Assembly (NCBI RefSeq): GCF_000025565.1
Contig: NC_014121.1
Location: 3,286,001-3,350,000, forward strand
Direction of reading: 5' to 3'
Length of the DNA stretch: 64,000 nt
Origin: Enterobacter cloacae subsp. cloacae ATCC 13047
Lineage (GTDB): Bacteria > Pseudomonadota > Gammaproteobacteria > Enterobacterales > Enterobacteriaceae
This document shows, one piece after another, positions 38,413-49,024 of this stretch. How positions within the stretch are numbered: the first letter of the stretch is position 1; the number at the start of each line of letters is the position of its first letter. The notes under the pieces are model-generated. The model had not been told where the DNA came from. It searched no databases and was given only the letters and a program-made list of their open reading frames with translations. The position numbers and the translations under genes are program-made.

Positions 38413-40038
38413 TTAAAAGGTTTCCCACTGGGCCAGGTCGGGCTCTTTTTGACGCTGCGGTTTATTCGCTTCTACCGGCACCTTCGCGATCGCGCTCTCA
38501 TGGTTCAACCTGAATTGCGCCACCAGTTTTTCCAGCGCATCGGATTGGGCTTCCAGTTCGCCCGCCGCCATTGCCGCCTCTTCCACCATCGCCGCATTCT
38601 GCTGGGTCACCAGATCCATTTCGTTGACCGCCAGGGAAATCTGGTTGATACCCGCGCTCTGCTCGTCAGACGCCGAGGTGATTTCGCCCATGATCTGTGT
38701 CACCTGTGCAACAGAGGTCACAATCTCCTGCATCACGGTGCTGGCCTGCCCCACCTGACGTGAACCGATATCGATATTGTTCACGCTGGTATTGATCAGC
38801 TGGTTGATCTCTTTGGCCGCATCGGCGCTGCGTTTTGCAAGGTTACGCACCTCTTCTGCCACCACCGCAAAACCACGCCCCTGCTCACCCGCTCGTGCTG
38901 CTTCCACCGCCGCGTTCAGGGCCAGAATGTTGGTCTGGTTGGCAATGCTGTCGATCACACCGTTAATGTCGGCAATCTGGCGCGAGCTGGTAGTGATCTG
39001 GGCCATGATCTGCTCAAGGCTTTGCATCACTTCCCCGCCGTTATGGGCATTGTGGCTGGCGCTTTCCGCCAGTTCGCGCGCCGCATGGGCGTTATCGGCA
39101 TTCTGGCGCACGGTGGTTTTGATCTGCTCCATGCTGGCCGCCGTCTCCTGCAGCGCCGCCGCCTGCTCTTCGGTACGGGATGAGAGATCGTTATTGCCGT
39201 GAGCAATTTCCTGGGCGTTGTTGTGAATACGCTGCACGCTGTCACGGATGCCGAGGATCGTACTGGTCAGTGAAGTACGCATCGTCTCCAGTTCGGTCAA
39301 CATGTGGCCAATTTCATTCTGGCTGCCAGCGTCAATGGGCTGACTCAGATCGCCCGCCGCCACGCGACGCAGCATCTCAACCGTGGTCTCCATACGACGC
39401 ACCAGGGTATGACGCAACCAGTAACGCACGGCAAGCAGCAACCCGACGGCCAGAATGAGTACGACAATCCCCACGCCCAGCATAATCCGGTAGCCGCGCT
39501 CGGAAGCATGAATATAGCTTTCGCTCATGCGGGCGCTGGCATCGGTATACTGATCGACCTTATTACGCAGCGCGGTGCGCAGCTCCATATCATGTTCCAG
39601 CGACCCGGAATACCCTGCCGGGTTATGCAGGTAGCCCAGCTTAATTTCGGCAACCTTGTACACTTCGTTGAAAGCCGCATTGACCTCAGCCGCCAGACGA
39701 CTCTCCTCCGGGGTGTTAAACGGCGAGGCCATAAACGCATCCATATTACGACGCGCAAGTTTCACCACATTCACCGTATGTTTGGCAACATTCTCAGAAA
39801 CCGGGTTACCCAGCGCTGCCTGCAGCATCAGGCCGTTGGTATTGGCCATTACCGCGCTGATGTTATAGGCGGCATCGCGCATCTGATCGTTATTTTCAGA
39901 GGCCACGACAATACGTTTGAAATTGGTATTATTTGAGACTGTGTCATAGACAGAATAGGCGGTTACGCCGAACAGCATCACCGCAAACAGGCCAATAATA
40001 AGGCTGATTGCGCTATAAATTTTGAGTTTCGTTAACAT
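38413..40038 (-). CDS. Methyl-accepting chemotaxis protein (second system)
   Basis: This 541-residue receptor has a membrane helix at 9-30, a four-helix-bundle type periplasmic domain (about 35-185), a second helix (about 190-210) and a HAMP domain ([23 protein letters not shown]). It also has a complete signalling domain, including the highly conserved tip [35 protein letters not shown]. It ends in QWETF, a CheR/CheB tether of the NWETF type, although neither enzyme is encoded here. The ligand domain resembles the Tar/Tsr superfamily, but its ligand cannot be told. It follows flgL by 51 bp with a hairpin in the gap. Confidence 0.93.
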   Translation of the reverse strand: MLTKLKIYSAISLIIGLFAVMLFGVTAYSVYDTVSNNTNFKRIVVASENNDQMRDAAYNISAVMANTNGLMLQAALGNPVSENVAKHTVNVVKLARRNMDAFMASPFNTPEESRLAAEVNAAFNEVYKVAEIKLGYLHNPAGYSGSLEHDMELRTALRNKVDQYTDASARMSESYIHASERGYRIMLGVGIVVLILAVGLLLAVRYWLRHTLVRRMETTVEMLRRVAAGDLSQPIDAGSQNEIGHMLTELETMRTSLTSTILGIRDSVQRIHNNAQEIAHGNNDLSSRTEEQAAALQETAASMEQIKTTVRQNADNAHAARELAESASHNAHNGGEVMQSLEQIMAQITTSSRQIADINGVIDSIANQTNILALNAAVEAARAGEQGRGFAVVAEEVRNLAKRSADAAKEINQLINTSVNNIDIGSRQVGQASTVMQEIVTSVAQVTQIMGEITSASDEQSAGINQISLAVNEMDLVTQQNAAMVEEAAMAAGELEAQSDALEKLVAQFRLNHESAIAKVPVEANKPQRQKEPDLAQWETF

Positions 40039-40045
40039 AGATTTT

Positions 40046-40067
40046 CACCGGCCGCAGACGGCCGGTG
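40046..40067 (-). promoter_or_regulatory. Hairpin covering the MCP ribosome binding site
   Basis: On the minus strand CACCGGCCG-TCTG-CGGCCGGTG forms a 9-bp GC-rich stem. Its 3' arm contains the GGTGA closest to the MCP start, 7 nt downstream. It may weaken translation or separate flgL from the MCP message. No T run follows. Confidence 0.55.
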
Positions 40068-40089
40068 CCTGTGGGAGTCAATTAAACGG

Positions 40090-41010
40090 TCAACTGGGGG
40101 ACATATTAAAGAGGTTCATCGACTGCATTTTTTTGTAGACGAACATCGACGCATTAAAAGCCAGCTCCGACATCTGAGATTCAGAGACCAATGTCACCAG
40201 CTTGCTGGTATCGGAGCCGATAGCGTTTTGCACTTTTACAATGGTGTCGTTGATCAGCACGTCTCCGGAGAGATCCAACGCATCAAGCTGCTGCAGGTTG
40301 GTGCCCAGCTCGGCCTGGGCTTTACCCAGACGGTTGATGCCTTCATCAACCTCAACCATGGCTGCGCTGAGCGCGGCTTCCAGGTTAGCGTCATAATCAG
40401 CGTCGCCAGGATCCGCGGTTAATGCCGCCACGGCGTCTTCCAGCACCGTGAAAATATCACCAAAAATGTCCCTACCCAGATGGCTGACCTGCATCCCGGT
40501 ACCGTCTGCCACCGTTAGCCTGCGAACATGGTCAGCATTCGTACTGCCCTGATAAACGCCATCTTCATCAAACGCAGGCGTATCGGTTTTAAAACCCGAA
40601 AAAATATAGTTCCCGCTGGCGTCGCGGTTATTGGCCAAATCCATCAGATTGGCGCGGATGCCTTTGATCTCCTCCCCCAGCGCCCGACGATCCTCCGGCG
40701 AGTAAGAACCCGTTTTCGCCGCAACAATTTTTTCCTTCAGGGTGGTGGTTAATAAATTCCCCACGCCGTTGAGAATATTGTCCTGGTACTCCAGCGCGCC
40801 GCGGGCGCGGGAACGCACGTTGCTATACATCTCCAGCTTCGCCAGCGCGTCCTGGTGCTTCACCGCATCGGTTGCCGCCGCCGGGTCATCCGACGCTTTC
40901 AGCAGCGTCTTGCCCGCCGACATCCGCAGATAGACGTCGTTGCTCTGGCTCATGCGCTTCGTCATGGTCTCCGCGCTATTTTTATACATATACAGCGTAC
41001 TTAATCGCAT
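40090..41010 (-). CDS. flgL: Hook-filament junction protein FlgL (second system)
   Basis: This 306-residue protein (HAP3) forms the second junction ring between hook and filament. The flagellin-like N-terminus (MRLSTLYMYKNSAETM, then SAGKTLLKASDDPAAATDAV) and C-terminus (LNASMFVYKKMQSMNLFNMSP type) build the coiled-coil core. The start was taken at the second of two adjacent ATGs, which has AAGGA at a 7-bp spacing and matches the MRIST start of E. coli FlgL. It lies 10 bp downstream of flgK and is probably transcribed from the sigma-28-like promoter before flgK. Confidence 0.92.
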   Translation of the reverse strand: MRLSTLYMYKNSAETMTKRMSQSNDVYLRMSAGKTLLKASDDPAAATDAVKHQDALAKLEMYSNVRSRARGALEYQDNILNGVGNLLTTTLKEKIVAAKTGSYSPEDRRALGEEIKGIRANLMDLANNRDASGNYIFSGFKTDTPAFDEDGVYQGSTNADHVRRLTVADGTGMQVSHLGRDIFGDIFTVLEDAVAALTADPGDADYDANLEAALSAAMVEVDEGINRLGKAQAELGTNLQQLDALDLSGDVLINDTIVKVQNAIGSDTSKLVTLVSESQMSELAFNASMFVYKKMQSMNLFNMSPS

Positions 41011-41020
41011 CATCGGTTCC

Positions 41021-42658
41021 TTATCGGATTGACAGCAGGGCGTCGAACATATCGGTCGCGGTTTTCAGCAGCTGCGCGTTGGCGTTGTAATACTGCTTAA
41101 ACATATCCAGGTTGATGTACTCTTCGTCCATATTGACGCCGGAGAGGGCCTGTTTGGTGTCGTACTTGGTCCTGAGGTCGGTTTCGGCGCTGACCAGCGC
41201 GGATTTCACGCCGCGCGCGCGGTCACCGATGGTGCCCACCAGGCTGGCGTAGGCTTCGGTCAGCGTGTTGTCACCGATGAGCTTCTGATCCTGGATTTTC
41301 AGCATCTCTTCCAGGTTAGTGTTGTCGCCAGGGCCGCCGTCTTTATCCCCCGCTGCTGCAAACTCCTGCGCGCTGCCTAAGCTGCGGGCCATCCCTTCAG
41401 CGGCACCCGCTATGGGGTTAAGGGTAAAGCTGTCGCCATCGTCAAAGCCGCCCCCCGAAACATCGATCTCAATCCCGTCAAAGGTCAGGTTATCGCCAAC
41501 GAGGGTGGCCGGTACGGTGCGTCCATCTTCACCCGTGACCGTCCATCCCCCTGCGCCATCACTGGTGACGGTGTAGTTTTCCGATTTCACATCTGTATAG
41601 TTGGTAACGTTAATCGCCCCCAGCTTGCCGGTCCCGGTGTTCTTCGCATTGGCGTAAGCTTTAATATCCGCCAGGGAGAACAGGTCACCGCCTTTATCGC
41701 CATCAGGCGTATAACCTTCCGCATGCTGCTCGTTCATACGGTTCGCCATCGTAAAGGCGATCTGATCCAGCTCCTGACGGGCAATGGTCAGGTCTTCATT
41801 ACGGAACTTGAACAGCCCGCCCAGGCGGCCTTTGGTGATACTGCTTTCATCCAACGGCGAGGCGTTCTCGTTCGCATCCACGTAGGAGACGATGGTTTTG
41901 TTCGGATCGGCATCCGACGGCGAGGTTTGCAGTTTATACGCGCGATCCCGGGAGACCAGCGGACGTCCGTCGGACAGAAGCACGTCAACCCGGCCCGTGG
42001 TTTTGTCTTCCGTAACGGTGATGCCAATATGCTCGCTCATCTTTTCCAGCAGCGCATCGCGCTGGTCGAGCAGATCCGCCGGCGGGGCGCCATTCCCCTG
42101 GGCGCGCTCCAGCTGTTTATTGACCTCTGCCAACTGCTGGGTATAGCTGTTGATGTCTTTGGCGCTCTGCTCAATCTGCGTATTGGTGCTCTTCTCAAGC
42201 GCGGTCAGGCGTTTGGCGCTGGCGTTGAAACGGTTCGCCAGCGTACCGAGGGCGTTAAATACCGCCGCGCGCGCCGGGCCGTCCGCCGCATCGCCGCTCA
42301 GCGTCGCCATGGCCTTGAACATATCGTTCAGCGAGACCGAGACGTTATCGGATTCGTCGGCCAGCATGTTGTCGATATCGCTCAGCTGTTCCATCCGCCC
42401 ATTGAGAGAGGCGTAATGCGACAGCGAGCCGCGCAGCTCATTGTTGGCAAAGGCGTCATAGGCGCGCTCTACGCCACCGGCGCGCGCGCCGTAGCCGAAA
42501 AAGCCCTGCCCGGTAGTCATACCGCCCAGTTCGCCAATGATCAGGCTGCGGCGGCTGTAGGTGCCGGACATGCCGTTGGTCAGGTTATCGCCCGTCACGC
42601 GCAGTGCCGCCTGCGCAACGCTCAGGCCGCCTCTCGCCAGGTTAAATAAGTTATTCAT
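41021..42658 (-). CDS. flgK: Hook-associated protein FlgK (second system)
   Basis: This 545-residue HAP1 caps the hook and forms the first junction ring. The N-terminal core LFNLARGGLSVAQAALRVTGDNLTN and the C-terminal core SGVNMDEEYINLDMFKQYYNANAQLLKTATDMFDALLSIR are typical. The central domain (about 200-450) is the exposed variable part. It lies downstream of flgJ after a 94-bp gap that contains a sigma-28-type promoter, so flgK and flgL can be expressed as class 3 genes, as in Salmonella. Confidence 0.94.
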   Translation of the reverse strand: MNNLFNLARGGLSVAQAALRVTGDNLTNGMSGTYSRRSLIIGELGGMTTGQGFFGYGARAGGVERAYDAFANNELRGSLSHYASLNGRMEQLSDIDNMLADESDNVSVSLNDMFKAMATLSGDAADGPARAAVFNALGTLANRFNASAKRLTALEKSTNTQIEQSAKDINSYTQQLAEVNKQLERAQGNGAPPADLLDQRDALLEKMSEHIGITVTEDKTTGRVDVLLSDGRPLVSRDRAYKLQTSPSDADPNKTIVSYVDANENASPLDESSITKGRLGGLFKFRNEDLTIARQELDQIAFTMANRMNEQHAEGYTPDGDKGGDLFSLADIKAYANAKNTGTGKLGAINVTNYTDVKSENYTVTSDGAGGWTVTGEDGRTVPATLVGDNLTFDGIEIDVSGGGFDDGDSFTLNPIAGAAEGMARSLGSAQEFAAAGDKDGGPGDNTNLEEMLKIQDQKLIGDNTLTEAYASLVGTIGDRARGVKSALVSAETDLRTKYDTKQALSGVNMDEEYINLDMFKQYYNANAQLLKTATDMFDALLSIR

Positions 42659-42730
42659 AAGATCCGGATATTCCCTGTTTGCAGGCCCGGCGTTCGCAAC
42701 CGGGCCAGAAAGTTCATGGCTCTGTCTATT

Positions 42731-42757
42731 TCATCGGTGAATCAAAAATTCTCTAAA
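42731..42757 (-). promoter_or_regulatory. Sigma-28-type promoter for flgKL
   Basis: On the minus strand TTTAGAGA-N11-ACCGATGA. The -10 agrees with the E. coli FliA consensus GCCGATAA at CCGAT and the final A. The spacing is the expected 11 bp, but the -35 is weak. The start point would be about 65-70 nt before flgK. Confidence 0.55.
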
Positions 42758-43673
42758 AAATTTTATCTAGATCGTGTTTATAGGCGTTCATACCCTGCTG
42801 AATATCGCCTTTCACTTTCTGAATAATGGTGATGAGCTTTTTGGCGTAGGCCGGGTCGGTCGCATAGCCGCCCGCCTGCAGCGCCCTCGCCCCCTGCTCC
42901 GGCGAACCGGACTGCACCACGCCGCGATAGCGCGGGTTTTTGGTCAGCAGCTTTGCGTAATCTGCGAGCGCATGTTCATACGAGTCGTAGACGCGGAACG
43001 CCGCTTTCACCTTCTGCTTCACGCCGTTGATGTATTCGGTGGTGGTGATTTCAGTGGTTTTACCGCGCCAGTCTCCCGTCGCTTTAATGCCGAACAGGTT
43101 GTGGCTCGGGCGGCCGTCCGCCGCCGGGATTTCGCGTGTCCCCCAGCCGGACTCCAGCGCCGCCTGGGCGAGGATCAGATGCGGATGCAGCCCGCTCTGC
43201 TGCGCGGCAGCCTGGGCCGGGCGCAGCAGACGGGCAATAAACGGATGCGCCCCTTCCGCCGGTTTGGCGAACGACACGGGCGCAGGCAGACGCAATGGCC
43301 CGGTGGCGGGAGCCGAAGAAAGGCCCGGGCGCAGGAAATCACGTCCTGGTGCACTCACCACGGGTTCATCAGCCTCCCCGCCCAGCTGGCGGACGATAAG
43401 ATCGGCAAAGCCGAGCTGACCACTCCCGGCAATGTTTTGTGCGACCTGCTGATCGTGCATCGCGGTGTACATCTCTGAAGACTGGCTGCTCAGCAGATCG
43501 CTCTTAAAGGTGGCATCGCGCATGCTCTTCATCATCATCTGCACGAAAATCCCCTCCATCTGCTTTGCCGCCGCTTTCAGCGCGCCGGGCGACTGCCGCC
43601 CGGCCTCCCGTTTCAGCGTATCCAGCGAACGAACATCAAACGCTGGCTGGTCGAATTTGTCGAAGGCATTCAT
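42753..43673 (-). CDS. flgJ: Rod cap and peptidoglycan hydrolase FlgJ (second system)
   Basis: This 306-residue bifunctional protein has an N-terminal rod-capping domain (about 1-110, QMEGIFVQMMMKSMRDA). The C-terminal glucosaminidase domain (about 150-300, HPHLILAQAALESGWGTREIP with the catalytic glutamate, and YDSYEHALADYAKLL) cuts peptidoglycan to let the rod pass. It overlaps flgI by one base. Length is close to E. coli FlgJ (313). The 3' end overlaps the -35 region of the flgK promoter. Confidence 0.94.
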   Translation of the reverse strand: MNAFDKFDQPAFDVRSLDTLKREAGRQSPGALKAAAKQMEGIFVQMMMKSMRDATFKSDLLSSQSSEMYTAMHDQQVAQNIAGSGQLGFADLIVRQLGGEADEPVVSAPGRDFLRPGLSSAPATGPLRLPAPVSFAKPAEGAHPFIARLLRPAQAAAQQSGLHPHLILAQAALESGWGTREIPAADGRPSHNLFGIKATGDWRGKTTEITTTEYINGVKQKVKAAFRVYDSYEHALADYAKLLTKNPRYRGVVQSGSPEQGARALQAGGYATDPAYAKKLITIIQKVKGDIQQGMNAYKHDLDKIF

Positions 43674-44800
43674 CAGTTCACCTCCAGCTTCGCTCGCAGA
43701 CAGCCGGCACTTTTCATCGCCTGCAGAACCGACATCAGCTCGTTCGGCGTGGCGCCCAGGCTGTTGAGGGCGCGGATCACCGCGTTCAGATCGGTACTGC
43801 TGCGCACGTGCTGCAGCGAGCCGCCGCTGTCACGCACCGAGATATCGGTCTGCGGCACCACCACCGTTTCGCCGCCGCCAAACGGCGTATCCGGCTGGCT
43901 GATGATGTTGTTCTGCATCACCTCCACCGTCAGCGAGCCGTGCGCCACCGCGCAGGCGTCGAGCGAGACGTGGCGGTTCATCACCACCGAGCCGGTGCGT
44001 GAGTTCACAATCACCTTCGCGTCCTGCACGTTCACCCGTAGCGGAATGTCCTGAATGTCGGCCAGGAAACGCACGCGGGACGGACCGTCCGGCGGCGCAA
44101 AGAGGCGCACGGTGCGGGCATCTTCCGGCAACGCCGCCCCGCCGCTGTAGCGCTGGTTAATGGCGTCGCTGATCTGCTGCGCCAGCGAGAAATCGGTCTC
44201 GTTCAATTGCAGGCGCACAATGCTCTGGGTGGCAAAATCGTTCGGCACTTCCCGCTCCACGGTCGCCCCGCCGCTGATACGCCCTCCGTTAAGCTGGTTC
44301 ACCTGCACGCGGCTGCCGCCCGCCTGCGCCCCCGCGCCGGAGATCAAAATGTTGCCCTGGGCGATGGCGTAGATCTGGTTATCGGCCCCTTTCAGCGGGG
44401 TCATCAGCAGCGTGCCGCCGCGCAGGCTTTTAGCGTTACCGACTGAGGAGACCACGATGTCCAGCTTGTCGCCGGGACGGGCAAACGGCGGCAGCTCGGC
44501 GGTAACCATCACCGCCGCAATGTTTTTCAGCTGCATATTAGTGCCAGGCGGGACGGTGATCCCCAGCTGCGAGAGCATGTTGTTCAGGCTCTGGCCGGTG
44601 AACGGAGCCTGCATGGTCTGGTCGCCGGTACCGTCAAGGCCGACGATCAGGCCGTAGCCCATCAGGGAGTTGGAACGCACACCCTGCACCGTCGCCAGAT
44701 CGCGGATACGTTCCGCGTGGACCACTTTGGGTACCGCCAGCGTCATGCCATAGAGCAGGATGCTGAGAAAAAACAGGATAGATTCTTTTTTCATGGTCAT
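43673..44800 (-). CDS. flgI: Flagellar P-ring protein FlgI (second system)
   Basis: This 375-residue periplasmic protein forms the P ring around the rod. It has a signal peptide of about 29 residues ([18 protein letters not shown] before [11 protein letters not shown]), and the conserved [31 protein letters not shown] and [12 protein letters not shown] segments are present. The start could be either of two methionines three codons apart. It is coupled to flgH upstream (TGATATG) and overlaps flgJ by one base. Confidence 0.94.
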   Translation of the reverse strand: MTMKKESILFFLSILLYGMTLAVPKVVHAERIRDLATVQGVRSNSLMGYGLIVGLDGTGDQTMQAPFTGQSLNNMLSQLGITVPPGTNMQLKNIAAVMVTAELPPFARPGDKLDIVVSSVGNAKSLRGGTLLMTPLKGADNQIYAIAQGNILISGAGAQAGGSRVQVNQLNGGRISGGATVEREVPNDFATQSIVRLQLNETDFSLAQQISDAINQRYSGGAALPEDARTVRLFAPPDGPSRVRFLADIQDIPLRVNVQDAKVIVNSRTGSVVMNRHVSLDACAVAHGSLTVEVMQNNIISQPDTPFGGGETVVVPQTDISVRDSGGSLQHVRSSTDLNAVIRALNSLGATPNELMSVLQAMKSAGCLRAKLEVN

Positions 44801-44801
44801 A

Positions 44802-45503
44802 TCAGAAAGGAGAGAGGTTCAGGAACAGGCGTTGCAGCCAGCCCATGTTCTGCGCTTCGTTGATGTAGCCGTTGCCGACGTACTCGATGCGGGCGTCCGC
44901 CACCTGGGTGGACGGCACGGTGTTGCTGCCGCTAATGGTGCGCGGGTTCACTACGCCAGAAAAACGGATAAATTCGGTGCCCTGGTTGATGGCGATCTGC
45001 TTCTCGCCCACCACGCCGAGGTTGCCGTTCGGCAGCAGCTCTTTTACGGTGACGGTAATGGTCCCGGTAAAGGTGTTGCGCGCCGCCGCGCCGCCCTTCC
45101 CCGCGAAATCGTTTTTACCTTCGGCTTCGAAATCCGCTTTGCCGTCGCCCAGCCAGCCGTTGAGTTTGGTCGGTACCGCAATCAGCCCCATCCCGGCCGA
45201 TCCATTACGGTTGGCACTGGCGGAAGAACTTTTGCTGGCGCTGACGTTCTCCTGCAGCAGGATGGTCAGCGTGTCGCCCACGTTACGCGGGCGGCGGTCT
45301 TCGAACATGGGTTGATAGCCGTAGTTCATGGCCTGCCCGGCCTGGAACAGTGAGCCGCCGGTGGCCGCCGGTGCCATCGGTAATGGTGTTGCCGTGGTAG
45401 GACCCTCGACGAGGGGCTTTTGCATGATGTGCGCGCAGCCGCTGAGCAGCAGCGTACTTGCCAGCAGCGCAGCCGCCGGAATGTGCATAGACAATATTTT
45501 CAT
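44802..45503 (-). CDS. flgH: Flagellar L-ring lipoprotein FlgH (second system)
   Basis: This 233-residue lipoprotein forms the outer membrane L ring. The signal peptide ends in the lipobox LLSGC (Cys23). Family segments are [24 protein letters not shown], the middle [18 protein letters not shown], and the C-terminal [27 protein letters not shown]. It lies 45 bp after flgG and directly before flgI in the standard flgB-J order. Nothing is missing. Confidence 0.95.
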   Translation of the reverse strand: MKILSMHIPAAALLASTLLLSGCAHIMQKPLVEGPTTATPLPMAPAATGGSLFQAGQAMNYGYQPMFEDRRPRNVGDTLTILLQENVSASKSSSASANRNGSAGMGLIAVPTKLNGWLGDGKADFEAEGKNDFAGKGGAAARNTFTGTITVTVKELLPNGNLGVVGEKQIAINQGTEFIRFSGVVNPRTISGSNTVPSTQVADARIEYVGNGYINEAQNMGWLQRLFLNLSPF

Positions 45504-45548
45504 TTCAGTGTCGATAAAATGTCTGGCCGCGCGAGCGGCCAGAGAGGA

Positions 45549-46331
45549 TTAAAGCTGGGAAAGACGCTGCAGCATCTGGTCAGAAGCAGAGACCGCTTTA
45601 CTGTTGATTTCGTAGGCGCGCTGCACCTGAATCATGGTCACGAGCTCTTCCGCCACGTTCACGTTAGAAATCTCCACGTAGCTCTGCTTCAGCGTGCCCG
45701 CGCTCTCCATGCCGGGGTTCAGCTCGTTCGGCGCGCCGGACGACTGGGTCTCTTTGTAGAGATTGCCGCCGATGCTTTCGAGCCCTGCGTTGTTGACGAA
45801 GGTGGTCAGCGTCAGCTGGCCGATCTGCTGCTCTTCCGCCTGACCGGGCACCTTCACGCTGACGATACCGTCGCTGCCGATGTTCAGTTTGGTGGCATCC
45901 TGCGGGATGACGATCCCCGGCTGAATCGGATAGCCTTCGGCATTCACCAGCTGCCCGTCCGGGCTTTTGGAGAAATGGCCGTCGCGGGTGTAGGCGGTGC
46001 TACCGTCCGGCATCTGCACCTGGAAGAACCCTTCCCCTTCAATGGCCACGTCGTACTCATCACCGGTCTGGTTCATGCCGCCCTGAGTATGCACGCGTTG
46101 GGTGGAAACAGGACGCACGCCGGTACCCAGCTGCAGGCCGCTCGGCAGCGTATTTTGCTCGGTTGACTGCGCGCCCGGCTGACGCATGTTCTGATAGAGC
46201 AGATCCTGAAACACAGCGCGCTGACGCTTAAAGCCGTTAGTGTTGACGTTCGCCAGGTTGTTGGAGATGACGTCCATATTGAGCTGCTGTGCTTCCAGCC
46301 CGGTTTTTGCGATCCATAAAGAACGAATCAT
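45549..46331 (-). CDS. flgG: Distal rod protein FlgG (second system)
   Basis: This 260-residue protein is the same length as E. coli FlgG. It starts [36 protein letters not shown], the rod/hook family N-terminus, and ends with [36 protein letters not shown]. It builds the distal rod through the P and L rings. It follows flgF by 19 bp, with SD-like GGAG before the start. It looks fully functional. Confidence 0.95.
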   Translation of the reverse strand: MIRSLWIAKTGLEAQQLNMDVISNNLANVNTNGFKRQRAVFQDLLYQNMRQPGAQSTEQNTLPSGLQLGTGVRPVSTQRVHTQGGMNQTGDEYDVAIEGEGFFQVQMPDGSTAYTRDGHFSKSPDGQLVNAEGYPIQPGIVIPQDATKLNIGSDGIVSVKVPGQAEEQQIGQLTLTTFVNNAGLESIGGNLYKETQSSGAPNELNPGMESAGTLKQSYVEISNVNVAEELVTMIQVQRAYEINSKAVSASDQMLQRLSQL

Positions 46332-46350
46332 AGTGACTCCTTGCGCGGGC

Positions 46351-47088
46351 TTAGCTCACGCTTAATAGCTGATTGGCTTTCTGGGCGTTCTCGTCGGCGG
46401 TACGGATCACCTTCATGTTCATGTCGAAGCCGCGGGAGTTGGCGATCATCTGCGTCATGGCCTGTACCGGGCTGACGTTGCTGCCCTCGATGGCCTCTGG
46501 CGTCAGACGCAGGGTTTCATCCTGGGCCAGCATCTCGCCGCCTGCGGTGCGGAACAGGCCGTCGTCGCCGTGAACCAGGCTGTTCATGTCGGCGTTGACC
46601 AGCTTCAGACGGCCAACGGGCACCAGCATCGTCGGGTCATCGCCCATGCCGAGTGCCGAGACGGTGCCATCGCTACCGATGGTGACGTGGGACTGCGGCG
46701 GTACTTCCAGCGGTCCGCCATCGCCCATCAGCGGACGGCCGTTAACGCTGAGCACCCCGTCCTGATCCACTTCAATAGCGCCGTTGCGGGTATAGCCTTC
46801 ACTGCCGTCGTCCAGCGCCACTGCCAGCCAGCCGTCCTGCGGCAGCGCCACGTCCAGGCTGCGCCCGGTATGGGTAATCGGCCCCATGGTGGTGTCGTGA
46901 AACGGGGTGGACTCCGCCACCAGCGCGCGGGTGCGCAGGGTTTCCCCTTCAATGGGCACCGAGCGGAAGGCCGCCAGTTGGGCGCGAAAGCCTGCGGTGG
47001 AGCTGTTCGCCAGATTGTTTGAGGTGACCGCCTGGCGGTTGAGCGCCGCGTTGGCGGCACTCATGGCGGTATAAATAGCGCGATCCAT
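46351..47088 (-). CDS. flgF: Proximal rod protein FlgF (second system)
   Basis: This 245-residue rod protein has the N-terminus [34 protein letters not shown] and a C-terminal [25 protein letters not shown] core. The ATG giving MDRAIYTAM was preferred over a GTG one codon earlier because it matches the MDHAIYTAM start of E. coli FlgF and leaves AAGG about 8 bp before it. It lies 9 bp downstream of flgE. Confidence 0.93.
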   Translation of the reverse strand: MDRAIYTAMSAANAALNRQAVTSNNLANSSTAGFRAQLAAFRSVPIEGETLRTRALVAESTPFHDTTMGPITHTGRSLDVALPQDGWLAVALDDGSEGYTRNGAIEVDQDGVLSVNGRPLMGDGGPLEVPPQSHVTIGSDGTVSALGMGDDPTMLVPVGRLKLVNADMNSLVHGDDGLFRTAGGEMLAQDETLRLTPEAIEGSNVSPVQAMTQMIANSRGFDMNMKVIRTADENAQKANQLLSVS

Positions 47089-47097
47089 CACTCAGCC

Positions 47098-48297
47098 TTA
47101 ACGCAGGTTAACCAGCGTCTGCAGAACTTCAGACTGGGTTTTGATGGTTTGTGAGTTGGACTGATAGTTGCGCTGGTAGACGATCATGTTGACCATCTCA
47201 TCGCCCAGGTTGACGTTGGAGGATTCAAGCATATTGCCGCTAATATCACCGAAGCTACCCGAACCAGAGGTGCCGAGGAACGGCTGGCCAGACTGTGAAG
47301 TCTCCGCCCACAGGTTGTTGCCCTGCTGCTCAAGACCGCCCGCGTTGGCGAAATCAGCCAGCACCACCTGCGCCACGGTTTGACGTTTGCCGTTGCTGTA
47401 GATGGCGATCACTTCGCCGGTGTCACTGACCTGATAGCTGTTAAATTTACCCGGTGCCTGGCCGTCAATCTCGTCGAGCTTGACCTGAGTATCGCTGGCG
47501 TTTTGGGTGATATTCAGATCGAGATTCAAATCCAGCGCAGCTGAGCCGTTGTAAGCCGCACCCTTGATGTTCAATGTCACCGGCGCGGTAAGCTTGCCGT
47601 CGGTACCAAACTTAAGCGTCTGCTCGCTCCATCCGCCAGCAGCACCAGGCGCAGTGGAGTCCTGAGCGTGCGCTTTCCACTCACCTTCTGCGGTATGCAC
47701 GTAATACACTTTAATGGCGTGCTTATTTCCCAGGCTGTCGGTGGCGGTCACTTCACTGACATAGTTGTAGGTATCAGCGTTGTCAGGATCAAAGGCCGGC
47801 GTCGCCGGGATAACTTTATCATCGGACTTCAGGTTGCCAGCTACCGAGCCTTTGGTGGACGCCGCCGGTGGCATATCGTCCGTTGGGATGCGAATCGGTC
47901 CCACTTGAGCACCAGGGTTAATCACCCCGTCCGTCGCCTGGTAACCGGTTAAAAAAAGTCCGTTGGTTTTGTTGACGATAAAGCCGTTCTGGTCCTGCTC
48001 AAACTGGCCGTTGCGACCGTAGAAAACGCTACCCGCTTCGTCAACCATGCGGAAAAAGCCGCGTCCCGAGATACCCATGTCCAGTGCAGAAGCACCATTC
48101 ATCAGTGCACCGTCACCAAAGTTCTGACTTACACCCGCAACCTGCACCCCCATTCCGGTCGAACCGGCAAAGATATCGGCAAACGAAACAGAGCCTGCTT
48201 TAAACCCTACAGTCTGAGAGTTGGCGATGTTGTTACCCACCACGTCCAGCGCTTTTGCAGCGGCACTCAGGCCGCTAAGACCTTGTGAAAAACCCAT
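47098..48297 (-). CDS. flgE: Hook protein FlgE (second system)
   Basis: This 399-residue protein is the structural subunit of the flexible hook. The family N-terminus (GFSQGLSGLSAAAKALDVVGNNIANSQTVGFK) and C-terminus (GDISGNMLESSNVNLGDEMVNMIVYQRNYQSNSQTIKTQSEVLQTL) are present with a variable middle. Length is near E. coli FlgE (402). It starts 14 bp after flgD, whose product caps the growing hook. Confidence 0.95.
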   Translation of the reverse strand: MGFSQGLSGLSAAAKALDVVGNNIANSQTVGFKAGSVSFADIFAGSTGMGVQVAGVSQNFGDGALMNGASALDMGISGRGFFRMVDEAGSVFYGRNGQFEQDQNGFIVNKTNGLFLTGYQATDGVINPGAQVGPIRIPTDDMPPAASTKGSVAGNLKSDDKVIPATPAFDPDNADTYNYVSEVTATDSLGNKHAIKVYYVHTAEGEWKAHAQDSTAPGAAGGWSEQTLKFGTDGKLTAPVTLNIKGAAYNGSAALDLNLDLNITQNASDTQVKLDEIDGQAPGKFNSYQVSDTGEVIAIYSNGKRQTVAQVVLADFANAGGLEQQGNNLWAETSQSGQPFLGTSGSGSFGDISGNMLESSNVNLGDEMVNMIVYQRNYQSNSQTIKTQSEVLQTLVNLR

Positions 48298-48311
48298 AAT
48301 TTATTTCCAGA

Positions 48312-49016
48312 TTATTTTTGAATGACAAAGACTTTGTTCATGCCAATCGGATCGTTATTCAGCAGATGCAGAATCGGCCCGGTCGGATCCATCGTGACGC
48401 CCTGCACCTGATCCTGAACCAGCCCAATCACTTCCGGGTTTTCACCCTCTGGATTGCTGGCCTCAAAGGAGAGGGTGTATTCCCTGTCGCGCGGCGGTCC
48501 CGGCTCCGGCTTGAAGTTTTCCAGGTCGTCGAGGTTGAAGGTATTCATCCCCTGCTTCACGTTTTTCAGCTCTGCGGTATACGCCTTGTCGCCGTCGTGC
48601 AGCGTGACGGTGACCGTTTCGGCATCGGCCGTCAGCGCGAAGTGGAAGTCGTCCGAATTGCCCGGGATCTCCACGCCCTCCTGCATGATGCCGATCCCCG
48701 GTTCGCCAAAGGAAACTTTGGCCTCCCCTTCAATCAGCACGCTGCGGCCCACCCAGGCGGAGGCGCTCATACTGCCGAGCTGGATCATCATCGCCTGAAC
48801 CCCCGCCACCGAGCTGTTGAGCTTCTCAACCCCAGCAGCCATGTTGAACTGCGCCAGCTGCGAGGTAAGCTGGTTGTTATCCATCGGATTGGTGGGATCC
48901 TGGTTTTTCATCTGCGCGACCAGCAGCGTCATAAACTGGTTCGACAGATCCGCCGCGCTGTTTCCGGTACCAGTGCCACCTGCGCCGCTGTTGTTGTTAA
49001 TCGAAGAGACCGCCAT
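48312..49016 (-). CDS. flgD: Hook cap protein FlgD (second system)
   Basis: This 234-residue protein is the scaffold that caps the growing hook and is lost on completion. The conserved N-terminal segment FMTLLVAQMKNQDPTNPMDNNQLTSQLAQFN (about 28-58) is clear. The remaining part, with Ig-like strands, is variable. One low-complexity start (SSINNNSGAGGTGTGNS) is normal for FlgD. It lies 8 bp downstream of flgC. Confidence 0.94.
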   Translation of the reverse strand: MAVSSINNNSGAGGTGTGNSAADLSNQFMTLLVAQMKNQDPTNPMDNNQLTSQLAQFNMAAGVEKLNSSVAGVQAMMIQLGSMSASAWVGRSVLIEGEAKVSFGEPGIGIMQEGVEIPGNSDDFHFALTADAETVTVTLHDGDKAYTAELKNVKQGMNTFNLDDLENFKPEPGPPRDREYTLSFEASNPEGENPEVIGLVQDQVQGVTMDPTGPILHLLNNDPIGMNKVFVIQK

Positions 49017-49024
49017 ATGCGTCC

